64,000 nt of DNA. It comes from Zymoseptoria tritici IPO323. Taxonomy: Eukaryota > Ascomycota > Dothideomycetes > Mycosphaerellales > Mycosphaerellaceae. The notes below the pieces were generated by a model that had not been told where the DNA came from, did no database searches, and worked only from the letters and a program-made list of their open reading frames with translations. Shown here piece by piece: positions 43,655 through 55,926 of the stretch. The position numbers and the translations under genes are program-made. Location: the NCBI RefSeq assembly GCF_000219625.1, contig NC_018218.1:3844001-3908000 (forward strand), given 5' to 3'. Numbering within the stretch: position 1 is the first letter of the stretch; each line of letters opens with the position of its first letter.

Positions 43655-44035
43655 TACAACTATAGCTCCGATAGACGATGCATTAAAGGAGCTAAAAGAG
43701 GCAGAGGTAAAGAATATTTTAGAAATTACGACGAATTATAATGTCTATCGTAGCACTTTATCTCGACGATAGCGTAAGGTTAACGAATCTCGTGCCCGAC
43801 GCGATAAGAATAACTCGATTTTATTATACTAATAAGAGCGCACCCTCGTAGCCTATATCGATACCCTTATATATAGAGGCATTCTACTAACACCGGCAAT
43901 AGTTCTTACCTTTGTTTATAATATTACGAAGGTTAGGCTAGAGCGGAAATAGGTACGACGGTTCGTAAGAAGGTATAAGAAGTACATCGATTCGAGATAC
44001 CTTAATCTACTAGATAAGAGTAGGAAGAAGGCGGA
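43655..44035 (+). pseudogene. Pogo transposase, N-terminal part (DNA-binding region)
   Basis: The frame reads IDDALKELKEAEVKNI, then NYNVYRSTLSRR with a RIP stop, the N-terminal psq-type helix-turn-helix, followed by a CENP-B/Tc5-type HTH (LVAYIDTLIYRGILLTP ... VRRFVRRYKKYIDSRYLNLL). It ends at the gypsy insertion in KSRKKAD; the frame continues without loss after removing the insertion and one GCGGA copy. Confidence 0.82.
44031..44035. repeat. Target-site duplication GCGGA, left copy
   Basis: GCGGA immediately before the 5' LTR; the same five bases follow the 3' LTR at 50835-50839. Five-base duplications are standard for Ty3/gypsy integrases. Confidence 0.9.
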
Positions 44036-44363
44036 TATAAGGACACCCTTACGATAACGCCTTCTACCTGTCCTAACCTAGACTATCCTAGTACTATAGA
44101 TTACCGGTGCTATCTTATCTAGCCTAGACTAGGACATCCTATAGAGGGACGAACCTTACGGGCGTACGACGGCCCCCGAGCGGACGTTAGACTACGACCG
44201 GTGCCTAGTCTAGGCGGAGGGACGTATTTAGTAATACGAAGAGCGGGTATATAGCCTTAGGGACGCTCTCGTCTATTCCCTTCCTTATCGAATCGACTCG
44301 TTATATTCTATAACTATTTGTTTTTAGTATAAGCCTACATTCCCTCTTAAGGTGCTTCTAACA
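44036..44363 (+). repeat. 5' LTR of the gypsy element
   Basis: 328 bases, starting TATAAGGACACCC and ending CTTCTAACA (canonical TG start altered to TA). It differs from the 3' LTR at about ten positions, every one a C/T or G/A transition. Confidence 0.93.
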
Positions 44364-44449
44364 TTCGATTCAATTAAAAACAACCGTATAACTATACCGA
44401 AAACTACTAACATAGCTCTAAAGGTTACCCGTCGTTAGGACGATTCCCT

Positions 44450-47400
44450 TCCTAATACCTCCGCCTAATAATAGGCGAGCGCTTCCTCTACGGAGCTATT
44501 AGCTACGCCTACTAGTTAGCTATAGGATGTTAACCTTCTTAACTAGCCTAGATCGGAAGAGACCGCGGAAGAAAAGGCTACCCGGGAGTACGATAACAAA
44601 GTCGCCCGCGCTACCTTCGAGTTCTTAACCCTTTAGTAGAAGATTAAGGAACTCCGTACCGAACTAGACTATCCTACGCTAGAAGGGAACCTAAGGACGG
44701 CTACCCTCTACTATCTTTTCTCTAAACCTAACTAGTATACTAAGACGAGGGATAACCTCCCTAAGTTAAAAGAGCTACTAGTCTTCGAGGGCAAGTCGCG
44801 TACGAGCTACGACGACTAGGTCCGAGCCCTCGAAAGAGCCTTTAGATAATACGAAGGATTCGCCGAACGCGAAGACTGTAAGGTCGACTTTACTACCGAC
44901 TATATAGGAAAGCTCTAGTAAGACTACTAGGAACGCTACGTCGACAGCCTTAACGACTATTCTAAGCTAACCTAGTCTATAATAAAGGAGGTTATACTTA
45001 ACTTAATAGGCATAGAGACCGAACAGCGCGAGAAGGCCTACGAGAAGCTAAAAAAGATTACCCTAGGTAACTATACGCCGGAAGAACTCCTTAAGGAGCT
45101 AAAGATACTCTAGAAGGAGCTTAATAAAAGGGACGATAGTAAGAAGATCCTTAGGTTTTATAGCGCCCTTCTATAGACCCTTTATAACCGCCTCTCGAAC
45201 TACCCTACTACCCTACTAAACCTAGTAGACGCCGAGGAGAGGGCTAAAAAGGCCTACTGTACTAATAAGGGCTCTAAATAAGAGGCTCGTAAGAGGTAGG
45301 CTACTAAAAGGGCCGCTAAGTAGGCGAAGAAGCACCCTAGCGACAGCTCTACTACTCCGGACGGTAAGAAGGCAAGGACTAGTAATAGCGAATAGAACCT
45401 AAAGGCCCCCTCTAAGGCTACGTACTACGAATACTAATAGGTCGGGCATATCCGCCGCGACTATACTAACTAGCACCTATAAAAGGATTTAGGGAAAGAG
45501 ACGCCCCCTAAGTAGACGCTATTATTTAGGTAGGCTAAGTCCTCTATAATAAGGATTAGTAGCGCTCGGCTAAGCTAGGAAAGCGCCGCGCCTAGTAAGG
45601 GCGCCTAATTAGCGTCGAGTTAACACTAAACAGCCTAGGGGAGTCTAGAAAGGTCCGGGGCCTAATTAATAGCGGCGCCTAGGACAACTTCTACGATTCT
45701 ATACTAGCAAAGGAAATAGGGTAGACAGTTTCCGAGCTATCTACCTAGATAAAGTACCTAACTCTAAATAGCTAGAGCCTATAGGTCTTTAGAGAAACGA
45801 GAAACTCCTATAAGGCTATAGATACTTCTAGTAAGGCGTAGGGGTACGTAGATACGTTTAAGGTAGGACGTATCTACAGTTTTAAAGTCGTGCTCGGTAT
45901 GCCCTAGCTTAAGAAGTACAACCTAGGTATTAACTTCGCTCTAAAGAAGGTCTTCTAAAGGTAGAAACCTTAAAAGCGTTAAGCGATAGCGGTAGTGTCC
46001 CCGGACAGGTTCTACCGGGAGTATCTCGGTAAAGTCGAGGCAGCTCTTTACGTTATGTCGATCTAAAAGGTCGAGGATAGACTCGAACTAGACTAGAATA
46101 GCGTCCTAACGGCGTACTCTAACTTCTCCGACGTCTTTTCGGAGGAGTTAGCTAGCAAGTTAGTACTATATAGACTATACGATCTTAGGATCGACCTAGT
46201 TAAGAGAGCAAAGGTCCTATTTAGCCCTATATATACTCTATCGGAGGTAGAGATAGATACGATACGTAAGTAGCTCCCTAAACATCTAAAGAGTAGCTTT
46301 ATTCGCTACTCGACATCCTCGGCGGGTGCGCTAATCCTCTTCGCGAGGAAAAAGGATAATATACTCCGCCTCTATATCGACTACCGCGGCCTAAATGTAG
46401 TTATAGTAAAGAATAGGGGGGGTCTTCCCCTAATTTCCGAGTTAATAGACTAGCTAGCTAGCGCTAGGTACTTTACGAAGATAGACCTCTACTACGCGTA
46501 CTACTATATCCGTATCCGGGAAGGCGACGAGTAGAAGACAGCCTTCCGGACTAGATACGGCTATTTCGAATACACCGTAATGCCCTTCGGGCTCTATAAT
46601 GCCCCTGCGGTGTTCTAAAACTTTATTAATAGCGTGTTAGTAGGGCTAATCGACGTGTCCTACGTCGTTTACCTCGACGACATCCTTATATACTCTAAAA
46701 CAGTAGGGGAGTACGAGGGCTACGTCCGGGAGGTACTAGAGCGCCTCCGGAAATATAAGTTATACGCTAACTTATCTAAGTGCGATTTCTATAAGGACCG
46801 CGTCGACTACCTCGGGTACGTTATTATACATAATAGGCTAGAGATCGACCTAGAACGGGTTAGATCGGTCTAGGAGTAGCTACTTCCCTAGTTAATATAT
46901 AATATTAGGGTCTTTATCGGCTTCGCGAACTACTATAGGCGCTTTATTAAGGGTTTCTTACGCCTCGCTACGGCACTTAACCGCTATACGGAGGGGAAAA
47001 AGGTAGTAAACTAACGTAAGAAGGAACAAGTATACTTAGAGCTCGACGAGCAAGCTATACTTTCCTTTAACGAATTGCGGAAAAGGTTCTCAGAAGCTCC
47101 TATCCTACGCTATTTTAACCTAGAACTGCCCTATAGGGTAGAAACCGACGCCTTAGGCGAGGTAATCTTAGGCATCCTAAGCTAACTATACGAAGACTAC
47201 AGCAAAACGTAGTAGTTCCTTATATTATACTTCTTACGAAAGATAATCGCGGTAGAACGGAACTACGTTATAGAAGACGCTAAGCTATTAGTAGTCGTAG
47301 ACTCCTTTAAGTACTTTAGATAATACCTAAAGGGAGCTCGATACTAGGTCGAACTACTAACGGATTATGCAAACCTACAAACTCTTATAACGACTAAGAC

Positions 47401-49141
47401 CTTATCTAGGCGGCAGGTTAGATAGGCCGAGTAGTTATCGCAGATCGACTTTAGGACTATTTATAGACCCGGTAAGGCTAATAGGGCGGCGGATATACTA
47501 AGTAGAAGGCCCGACCTAACAGACAAGAACTACTCTAGACGGTAGGCTATAGACGAAGAGTTGTCTATAAGCTTGCGGCTCTTCTAGATAGTATTCTAAC
47601 TGCATCTGGACTATAATAGACTAATAAGGCACGTAGGGGTAGTAAAGGACGCCCTAGACCTAAAAACGCGCCTAAAACGCGCCCTCTTAAAAGATCCGAC
47701 CTTTAATAGGATTAATAAGGAGAAGGACTAAGCAGAACCTACTTTCTAGGCAGATCGATAGACTAACGAGGATAGAGTCGCGTATATAGACGGTAAGGCC
47801 TACGTACCTAAAGGAAGTATAAGACTCTAACTACTTTAGGAATACTACGACGACCCTATAGTAGGGCACTTTAGCTTCTCTCGAACGCTCGAACTTCTAT
47901 AAAGGAGTTTCTACTAGCCTAAAATAAGGAAATACGTTAAGGACTATATACGAACGTATTAAGCGTATAGTAGGTTAAAGCTACGGCGGCATAAACCTTA
48001 TAGATTGTTATACGTAAAGCTACTATCGCTTATACTATAGGAGGATATAACGCTAGACTTTATAACGGACCTGCTACCTAGTATGCTTCTAGGCTAGGCT
48101 TACGACTTAATCCTAGTAATCGTAGACAGATGCACTAAAATAGTCTATTATACGCTATATAAGAAGACGATTACCGTAGTAGAGCTCGTAGAGGTGTTTA
48201 TAAGGGAAGTCGTACGACTCTATAGCGCACTAGCTACGATTACGTCGGATCGAGGGCCTATCCTAACCTTAAAATTCTAGAGTACGTTCTGTTTCTGCCT
48301 TAGTATACACCGAAAACTAAGTATAGCGTTCTACCCTTAAACAGACGGGCAAACAAAGCGCTAAAACTAGACGCTAAAGTAGTATCTTTGCATATACTAC
48401 AACTATACATAGGACAACTAGGCCTCCCTACTTTCTACTACGGAATTCTCGTATAATAATAGTGTATACTCCGTAATAGGGGTTACGCTATTCTAGGCGT
48501 ACACTATACGGGACCCTTAGTAGTACTACTAGCCTAGACTACGCTAGAATAGACGAGAAGCCCTGTTCGCCGTACAACTTGCGGACTACGTTATCTCTAA
48601 CTAGAAGAAACTACAGGTTAGACTAGCTAAAACAAAGAAGCAAATAGCTAAGTAGGCGAACGAGCATAGGAAGGACATCTCCTTTAACGTCGGAGACGAA
48701 GTCTACCTTAATATACGTAATATTAGGTTATTAAGACCTTCGGCGAAGCTCGATTATAAATACATTAGACCTTATAAGGTAAAAGCGGTTATTAACCGCG
48801 TCGTATATACGCTCGATCTACTAGACTTACTAAAGATCTACCTAACCTTCTATATTTCTCTACTAGAACTATCTATCCCGGACTAGTTTAGTCGCAAACA
48901 GGATAGGATAATACAATACGACGTAGGAGAGGACAACGAATACGAAGTCGAGGCTATTCTAGCCGAACGTATAGACGAACTAAACAATCGGGAGTACCTT
49001 ATTAAGTAGAAAGATTACGACTAGTCCGAGAACTCCTAGGAAGTAGTAGTTAATATTAGTCCGGTAGCAATGCGGGCCTACCGGCGTAGAATAGGCTAGA
49101 AAGGACTAACTGCGCGCGGTAAATTCTAGAAAAAACGCTAA
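44450..49141 (+). pseudogene. Gag-pol of the gypsy chromovirus, many RIP stops
   Basis: Gag core about 44750-45300. A zinc knuckle about 45420-45465 reads YEY..VGHIRRDY, with its Cys codons turned to Tyr. Protease about 45665-45690 reads INSGA, where the active-site Asp is now Asn. RT about 46240-46900 has MPFGLYNAP and VVYLDDILIYS. RNase H begins near 47140 (ETDALGEV). The integrase zinc region is near 47850-47960, and the core has ITLDFITDL (about 48050) and TSDRGP (about 48245). The chromodomain is at about 48941-49040 (EVEAILAERI, EYLIK.KDY). The open frame 46634-46873 is just the least damaged piece of RT. Stops are almost all TAG, as expected from TGG and CAG. Confidence 0.9.
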
Positions 49142-49369
49142 CCCCCTTAGTTAATTTTTAATCCTTTTTTTCCTTTATAGTATTAGACTTTAACATTTTT
49201 AATAATTCTAGGGATTTTATTTAGGCGTTAAGGTTTTCTATTCTAGACTATTCTAGCCTACGTTAAGCTATTTCTGCGCTATTATAACTTAAAAGGGCTC
49301 TATTACTCTACGTAATAGTGTTATCTGTTATACCCTATATACTACTAGAGCTAACTAGACTAAACCGGC

Positions 49370-50271
49370 TTAATTATCGCTATCCTCGTCCGAAGCGTCC
49401 TCTCTACGCTCCTAAGCGGCCGTAGTGCGCACTAAAGCCTTTAATACCTCCCTATTAGTCTTTCCCGTACCCCTAGCGTACGTATTAAACCTCTCTAGGG
49501 CCTTACTGTTGCAATATAAGGCAGTCTTGTACTTGTTAAGCTTGTCTATTAACGACTAGACCGTAATAGCGCCCTTTAGATTAATTAGGCGGCTTCTCTT
49601 AGACCTTGGGGTCCTAGCAGCAGCCTACTCCTATATCCTAGCGTTAGTATAGTCTAAAATACGCTAGAACGGTATACTTACGGCCTTCTCTATATAAGTA
49701 GCGGCCGACCTATCCCGCTTCTTAACCTTTTAACCCGTCGTGTCCTACTCGCGGGTACCCTAGTGCAAAGTAAGACCCTCCGGGCCGCGAACGCTGTTTC
49801 TAAGCTCCCTAAGGCGCTAACTATTAGTATACTAGTCTAAAATAAGCTAGAACGGCATATATAACTTAATCGAACTAGCAAATAGGAGCACCTTGCTCCT
49901 TAACTTCTTCCTATTGTCCGCGTTCGCTACCGGATTAGCGTACTCTACTTAAATCTAGGTATTAATAGTATCCTACTCGTCCTTATAGGCCGGAGGGGGC
50001 TATTTAGGGTTAGCCTAGATCTAAAAGACTCTAGAACAGTCTAGAAATATTCTACCTAGAAGTAATCGGCGTTTCTGTCGTCTAGACAGCCGGCGCATTT
50101 AGTAGTAATGCCCTTAATAGGCTTCTCTAACGCTAACTAGCATAGTTTAGTTAAGTCTTTATTCTACTTAATGTCTTTAATACAATTAAAGTACAGATTA
50201 TAGTTAAAAGTCCCGTTACGGACTTTTCTAGCGTAATCGTTGCGTATAAGGGCCGCGGCGGCGGAAGACAT
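49370..50271 (-). pseudogene. Antisense ORF of the gypsy element, between pol and 3' LTR
   Basis: On the minus strand a frame of about 300 codons runs from an ATG at 50271 (MSSAAAALIRNDYARKVRNG) to a natural-looking acidic end (EDASDEDSDN) and TAA at 49370. It has RIP-type TAG stops and one frameshift near 50010. It contains a KCAGCLDD motif and a basic KVKKRDRS stretch. Long agreement with coding sequence and stops restricted to TAG argue it was once a real protein gene. No family recognised. Some plant Ty3/gypsy lineages carry antisense ORFs in the same place. Confidence 0.6.
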
Positions 50272-50506
50272 AGTATGTCTGCGCTAATATTAGCCTTACT
50301 AGACCTAAACTAGACTATACTAGCACTACCCTAGATTACTTACTTTTAGTAGTTAGTAAAGAAAAGAGAAAGTTTAGAAGAAGAATTAAATTAATATAGC
50401 GACGCTATAGACCCGCAAATCCTTCTAGATTAGGACATCTAGTAGCTAATAGCTTACGAATTTTCTACCGTAACTAAGGTTAGTTACAGAGAGGGAAGGG
50501 GGGCAA

Positions 50507-50834
50507 TATAAGGACACCCTTACGATAACGCCTCCTACCTGTCCTAACCTAGACTATCCTAGTACTATAGATTACTAGTGCTATCTTATCTAGCCTAGAC
50601 TAGGACATCCTATAGAGGGACGAACCTTACGGGCGTACGACGGCCCCCGAGCGGACGTTAGACTACGACCGGTGCCTAGTCTAGGCGGAGGGACGCATTT
50701 AGTAACACGAAGGGCGGGTATATAGCCTTAGGGACGCTCTCGTCTATTCCCTTCCTTATCGAATCGACTCGTTACATTCTATAACTATTTGTTTTCGGTA
50801 TAAGCCTACATTCCCTCTTAAGGTACTTCTAACA
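50507..50834 (+). repeat. 3' LTR of the gypsy element
   Basis: 328-base copy of 44036-44363; followed immediately by the second GCGGA copy at 50835-50839. Confidence 0.93.
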
Positions 50835-52230
50835 GCGGACTCTTTAAGGTAATACAAGGCCTACTTTAACATAATTAAAAGCAAGAAGGAGCAGTATAAT
50901 ATTAAGACTTATAATACCTATAACATAGACGAGAAGGGCTTCTTAATTAGTATGCTTTAGAAGTTACGACGGGTATTTACGAAGGATTACTTCCTCTTAG
51001 GCCGGCTTATTAGCAACATTTAAGACGGTAGTCGTAAATAGATTACCTTAATAGCGTGTATCTGTGCTAACCTAACCTTACTACTACCGGCATTAATATA
51101 TAAGGTAGTAACTAGCAACATCTAGTCCTCGTAGCTATAGGACTTTAATATTAAAGAGCACTATGCCTTCTTCGTATTATTACTAAACGGCTAGACTAAC
51201 AACAGCCTTAGACTCTACTAGCTTACGAAGATATTCGAGCCTTAAATAAGGCAGAAGGTAGGTAGAGGCTATAGACTGCTTATTATTAACGGCTATAGAT
51301 TATACGTAAACATAGCGTTCTTATAGTTCTGCATAAAACACCGCATCTTCGTTATAGTATTTCTACCTTATTTAATATACCGCCTATAACCTCTAGATAT
51401 TAGTGTCTTCGGTGCACTATCTAGCTACTACAGTTCTTAGCTATTACGCTTTATCTAGCAGTCTAAAGGGCTATTAGCAGTTATAAAGCGTAACTTCTTC
51501 CGGCTCTTCTAGCTAGCTTATAAGAAGGCGTTTATACTAGCTAATATCGCTTCTAGCTTCCGTAAGACTAGCCTTTATCTACTAGATCCCTCGCTAGTAT
51601 TAAAGAAGTTTTAAGAGCCTAAGGGCAAACATGTCTACTTTAGCGATAGCTCTCGGCTAGGCACCGCTAATAACGACGACGACGATTTAAGGCTAAGTAC
51701 CGCTAGACCCTCTACCGCCGGCACAGATACCTCTATTATCTCTAACGACTAGCGGGAGACAAGACGGCTAATAAAGAGCGTATTAAAGAAGCCTAAGAAT
51801 AAGAAGGAACGTAGGGCGATTTAGAAGCTTACTAATACCCTTATATATATATAGACGTAGAATTAGCTACTTAAGAGCGAGTATAGTAGCTTACGCTAGT
51901 CCTTTAAGAACGAGAAGCAGAAGCGATAACGTAGCAAGCTATTACTAGCTCTACTATAAGGCTAAGTAGCTTAGTTCTATTTACCGGCTAAACTACAAGC
52001 TAGTATAGAGCTTATAGCTACTAAGGAGGCTAAGAAGGTTGCTAAGAAGAAGTAGAAGGAAGCTAACGCTATTACGAAGAAGGTAGATAATTAATTAAGA
52101 GCTAAAGAGCGGATATAAGCTAAGGCAGACAGGCTCTTTAAGGCGGCACAAAAGAGGGCTAAGAAGGCTGCTTAGAAGGAGCATAAGGAGGTTAATTTAT
52201 AGCTAAATATAGACCTCTAAGCCTCTGTAC
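50835..52230 (+). pseudogene. Pogo transposase, catalytic DDE part and basic tail
   Basis: Continues the frame of 43655-44035. Catalytic region: YNIDEKGF (first Asp at about 50928), then LLIINGYRL (about 51277-51303), where the second catalytic Asp is Asn through a RIP-type G-to-A change, then PLDISVFGAL (third Asp about 51397), the PLD.gvFg box typical of pogo-like transposases. A Lys/Ala-rich tail with KKAKNKKE-like repeats extends to about 52200. Many TAG/TAA codons. Dead copy. Confidence 0.85.
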
Positions 52231-52515
52231 GTAAAGCATAGCTAGCTAAACGTTATATAGTAAAGAAGAAGCTAGTAGTAGTATTTAAACTGCCCTCTAT
52301 ATTAAGGGGGGGTTAGAGGGCCGGTGCATAAGTAGCTAAATCCTCTAAGCTACTAATACGCATAATATTAAGGCAACGACTTTAAGCTACTTAGGGCTAA
52401 TAGATATAATTAATGCGATAAATTTAAGCTATTAAACACCTCGTTGTAACTACTAGTTGTAATAATATTAGCTATAGAAGTAGTAGTAGTTGTAGAAGGA
52501 TCCTCGACATTAAGC

Positions 52516-52555
52516 CGTGCATAGCGTGGCCCGTGCACAGCATGGCCCTCTCTTC
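52516..52555 (-). repeat. Right TIR of the pogo-like transposon
   Basis: Reverse complement of the left TIR with three differences, ending at TA (52556-52557). Confidence 0.88.
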
Positions 52556-52557
52556 TA

Positions 52558-53033
52558 AAGATAGATTTCTAAACATCCTTACTCCCACGTCTTCCACATC
52601 TTACTCCATCGTAATGGCAGAAACATATTTGCATGGACGAAAGCCAAGAGTTGAGACATGCCTCAATACGACCGTGTGCCAAGTCATCGGCGTAGATGGG
52701 AACATGTTCAATCGAAGGATGGCTCGCTTGTTTTACTCCGCCCCGAAGGAGCTGCAGCCACCCGCCTGAGGGAGGCCGCCGAATGCTGATGATGGACCAC
52801 TTGCTATCGTCGACTCGAGCACGGGGTCGCTGCGGAATGCGTCTGGCAAGCGAAACCGTGAGTCGCAGTGCAAACATATAAGCCTGCCATGGACGAGGTA
52901 TTCGAATGGCCTTTCCAGCCGTTAGCCATCACGAATACATCGAAGTCCTTTCCTCACTACAGGCAAGACTCCAGGAGGAGTGCCGAACTCCGTCGTCGAC
53001 TCTTGATCTACCATCAGGACGTGATCTTGGAAC
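52558..53033. other. Intergenic region between transposon and NLR-like gene
   Basis: Normal host composition resumes. Contains the presumed promoter of the following gene. Open frames at 52533-52769 (overlapping the TIR) and 52868-53131 have no recognisable features. Confidence 0.4.
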
Positions 53034-55926
53034 ATGGCCGACCCCATCACGGCGTTGGGCACGGCTGCCGCAGCGTTTCAAGTTGGCAAGATGACGATGG
53101 AGCTCTGCACGTATCTATGGAAGCTCGGTAGGGCCGCATCAAAGGTCGAAGAGACCGTGGCCAATCTTGCTGCAGAGTCGAGTGCGCTGAGCCAAGCTTG
53201 CGATCTCATCGGTCAGGAAATCAAGGCTGTGCTACCCGCTCAAGGAGGCGAGTCAGCAAGCCAGTACGACGAGCACGGCTTTCTGTGGAAGAGCATCAAT
53301 CTGCAACTCGTGGAAACACAGTCCACGGTGGGCGACTTGCAGCGGATCGTCGGAGAGGATGGCCAGGACAATTTAGACTTCTTTCAAAAGGCTCGGAGGC
53401 AGATGTACCTGGACCGCAACAAAAGCGAGCTCGACACGATACATCGCAGGTTGCACACTCACACGCAAAGTCTACAGATGGCGTTGCAGATGGTGAATAT
53501 GTTCGTCCGGTCATTCGACTGTAGTGAGTGTACGCTGACTGAGTCGCAGCAAAGTCGCCTATCTAGTACCCAAGATTGTCTCTGATGACCTTGGCGTGAA
53601 AGTAGAAGACCTGAAGCGAGGGATTCAAGAACTCCAGTTAGAGTACCGTGCCAACGGCAAGAAAGTCATTACACCCAGCGAAGTCGAGCTCATACAATGC
53701 GCCAAAGACATCATGAGAAGCGGAAAGACGTTATGCGAAGAAAGCTCAGCAGGGGATTACATGCAAGGAGGAGAGACCTCCGCTCGAATCAACACATCAG
53801 TCACAGAATGGGCCAGCGACGTGGAGCTCATACGTCGCGACACGTGGAGATCTGGCTTCTCCGAGACCGATACTCGGGCGCCGTCGGTCTTTAGCGACGC
53901 TCACATGCCATTTGATAAGCCGGCATCGACCATCACAGCACGGACGACCGCTCCAGATGAGGACGAAGAAGAGCAATCACGACGAGAAATCGAAGATACC
54001 GACGACATGGACGATGATTTTGTGCTAGAGATTGCCCAGGCCGCGCTCGAACAAGGCCAGCAGGCTTTCGAGCAGAAAGACTGGCGCGAAGCCGAGACAC
54101 TGCTCAAAGAAGCTTTGACAGATCTGAAAAGTCTTGCGCCCAGAAGGAGATCAGGGTTTGATATCTTCGAGTTGGAATACAGTCTGACAGTCTGTGCCTA
54201 CCACACCAGAGAGCCACCCGTCGCGAAAGAAGCACTTATGAGTCTGGTTGGGCAGACACCAGCTTCGGACGAACAAAAAGCTCGCATATACGACGCCGCT
54301 CACCTCCTCGCACAACTTCATCTGAGAGAGAACGAATTGGAGCCTGCTCGGATGACATGCGAAAGTACTTTGAGAGCGAGGTCTAAGCTTTTGGGTAAGT
54401 CGCACGACTCGTATTTGGAGTCTCTGGCGTTGCTGTCACAGGTCTATCTGCTCTTGGGCAATGCTCCGCGGGCAAAGATTTTCATGAACATGATCCCAGA
54501 CACTCGACGATCCGCGTTGAGGGCCAGTCTACATATACTGCCTTCCGCCGCGCCGACTATGGGCTCGGGCGATGCGAGCGCGAGCAGTGTTGCAGATGTC
54601 CGCAGCCTTCATTCGATCGAGCCAATGGCGTCAGAAGTCGGGACCCTAGAGGTTCTACCAGTTCCATCGGTCGAGCGGTCGTATACTGGGACCACGATGG
54701 TTTCTGGGCAGCTCGTCAGCGGGCCGTCGAACTTGACGAGCAGCCAAAACATGTCCCCAAAAGAGGCACTGGAAGTACCGCTGTCGCCGCGCTCTAGGAT
54801 CACTGAGGTATACACCGAGGAAGGTGGCACGAAATCTAGTCCGGCTGTGACAATGAATGCAGGCCACGAACCAAGTGAGATACAACTCACACCGGCGATT
54901 GCCGACAAGGCCTCACGGAAAGCCATTCTCCTGGCACTAGACCGGCAGGCCAAAGGAAAGCTAGAACGTGCTATCTGCGAAAGTGAGCTACAGGTCGCAC
55001 TTGCGCTCGCCGTGAAGGCTGACGACGAAAGGAGGAAATCCAACCCACTCGCACTCTGCTATGCAGCCTGCTTCGGCGACAAGGGTATTGCAGAAGTCCT
55101 CATCCAGAATGGCTGGGACGTAAATGCCAGAGATAGCATGAATGGCGTGGCCCACTTCCCGCTCCTCCTCGCAATGGCCGCGCGGCGCCCGGCGATGGTG
55201 CAGCTCTTACTCGAGAACGGCGCAGAGCTAGCACTGGAACCATCGAAGCAGGACAAGGTATGGATCTCTCCGGCGGGAGCGGTGCTTTCTGATCGATGGC
55301 TTGCGATTCGCCCAGCAAAGGACTCGTCTGAGCTCACTGCGTGCATATCGCTGGCGCTTGGTGCAGGCTGGAACGTCGATCGAGGACTGGACGAAGAGAA
55401 CCAGAAGTCACTTCTTTGGCAAGCCGTGACCTGCAGACCAATGGAGTCTCGAATCCGGTGCGAATTGGTCGACTTTCTCCTGCAAAAGGGGGCGTCTCCA
55501 TTGAAGAGAGTACAACCGTACACGATGGTGGCCTGGGCGATTGAGAAGGACTGCCCGGAAGTCCTTCCTTCACTCCTAAAGCAACATACCGAACAACAAC
55601 TCCTCGAGCGATGCGACTGGCTGTCCGCAGAGGACGCTCTCTGCAGAGCAGTACGACTGACGGCGACTTCCCCGGGACGAAGTCTAGGCTGCGTCACAGC
55701 GCTGCTCAAAGCTGGCGCCAACGTCCACAGCAAGAATGAAGTCGAGCAGAAGTGCCTCCCCGAGGCGATGAGGAATAGATCGAGGTTGAAGAAGTTGGTG
55801 CGGACTGATTCGTGGCGGACCGTGAGTCCGATGGGGATTGCAATGGCGTCGGGACATGCTGGTCTGAAGCGGACTCTTGAGCAGTATGATACGCCTAGGG
55901 GTTTTCCGGCCAGGCCTGGAAGATGA
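53034..55926 (+). CDS. NLR-related protein: STAND-type N-terminal domain, helical middle, C-terminal ankyrins
   Basis: Model: 53034-53523 and 53567-55926, 949 aa. The 43-nt intron (GTGAGT, CTGAC branch, TCTAG) merges two frames perfectly. The N-terminus MADPITALGTAAAAFQVGKM and following helices match the fungal N-terminal domain found in STAND/NLR and ankyrin proteins (resembling PF17111-type). Residues about 285-440 have TPR-like helical pairs (ALEQGQQAFEQKDWREAE; ALLSQVYLLLGNAPRAKIF). The middle is Ser/Thr-rich. Residues about 640-910 carry ankyrin-type repeats (LALCYAACFGDKGIAEVLIQ, FPLLLAMAARRPAMVQLLL, VTALLKAGANVHSKN). No Walker A or NB-ARC/NACHT motif is present. A role in incompatibility or immunity-type signalling is inference from the architecture. 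Confidence 0.8.

Larger units (their letters stand above)
44036..50834 (+). mobile_element. Ty3/gypsy LTR retrotransposon (chromovirus), RIP-inactivated
   Basis: 6.8 kb with two 328-bp LTRs, a GCGGA target duplication and a purine-rich tract (about 50488-50503) just before the 3' LTR. Gag with a zinc knuckle, protease, RT, RNase H, integrase and a C-terminal chromodomain appear in that order, which places it in the chromovirus branch of Ty3/gypsy. All are interrupted by TAG/TAA. An additional antisense frame occupies 49370-50271. It is inserted inside the pogo transposase gene. Confidence 0.93.
43553..52557 (+). mobile_element. Pogo/Tc1-like DNA transposon, RIP-inactivated and split by a nested gypsy element
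   Basis: Delimited by 40-bp terminal inverted repeats (43555-43594 and 52516-52555) with a TA dinucleotide on each side, the Tc1/mariner target duplication. Removing the nested gypsy and one target-duplication copy leaves about 2.2 kb, the usual size for fungal pogo-like elements. The transposase frame runs from about 43655 to 44035 and resumes at 50840. Host sequence outside the TA sites shows normal composition, so this insertion accounts for the whole second RIP island. The insertion lies in the intergenic space between the transporter and NLR-like genes. Confidence 0.88.

Noticed and set aside
46634..46873. 79-codon open frame with a YLDD motif as an independent gene
   Set aside because: It is an undamaged stretch of the RT domain of the gypsy element, with the same frame readable on both sides.
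52533..52769. 78-codon forward open frame beside the right TIR
   Set aside because: Begins within the TIR, has no homology-like features and no supporting splice structure.
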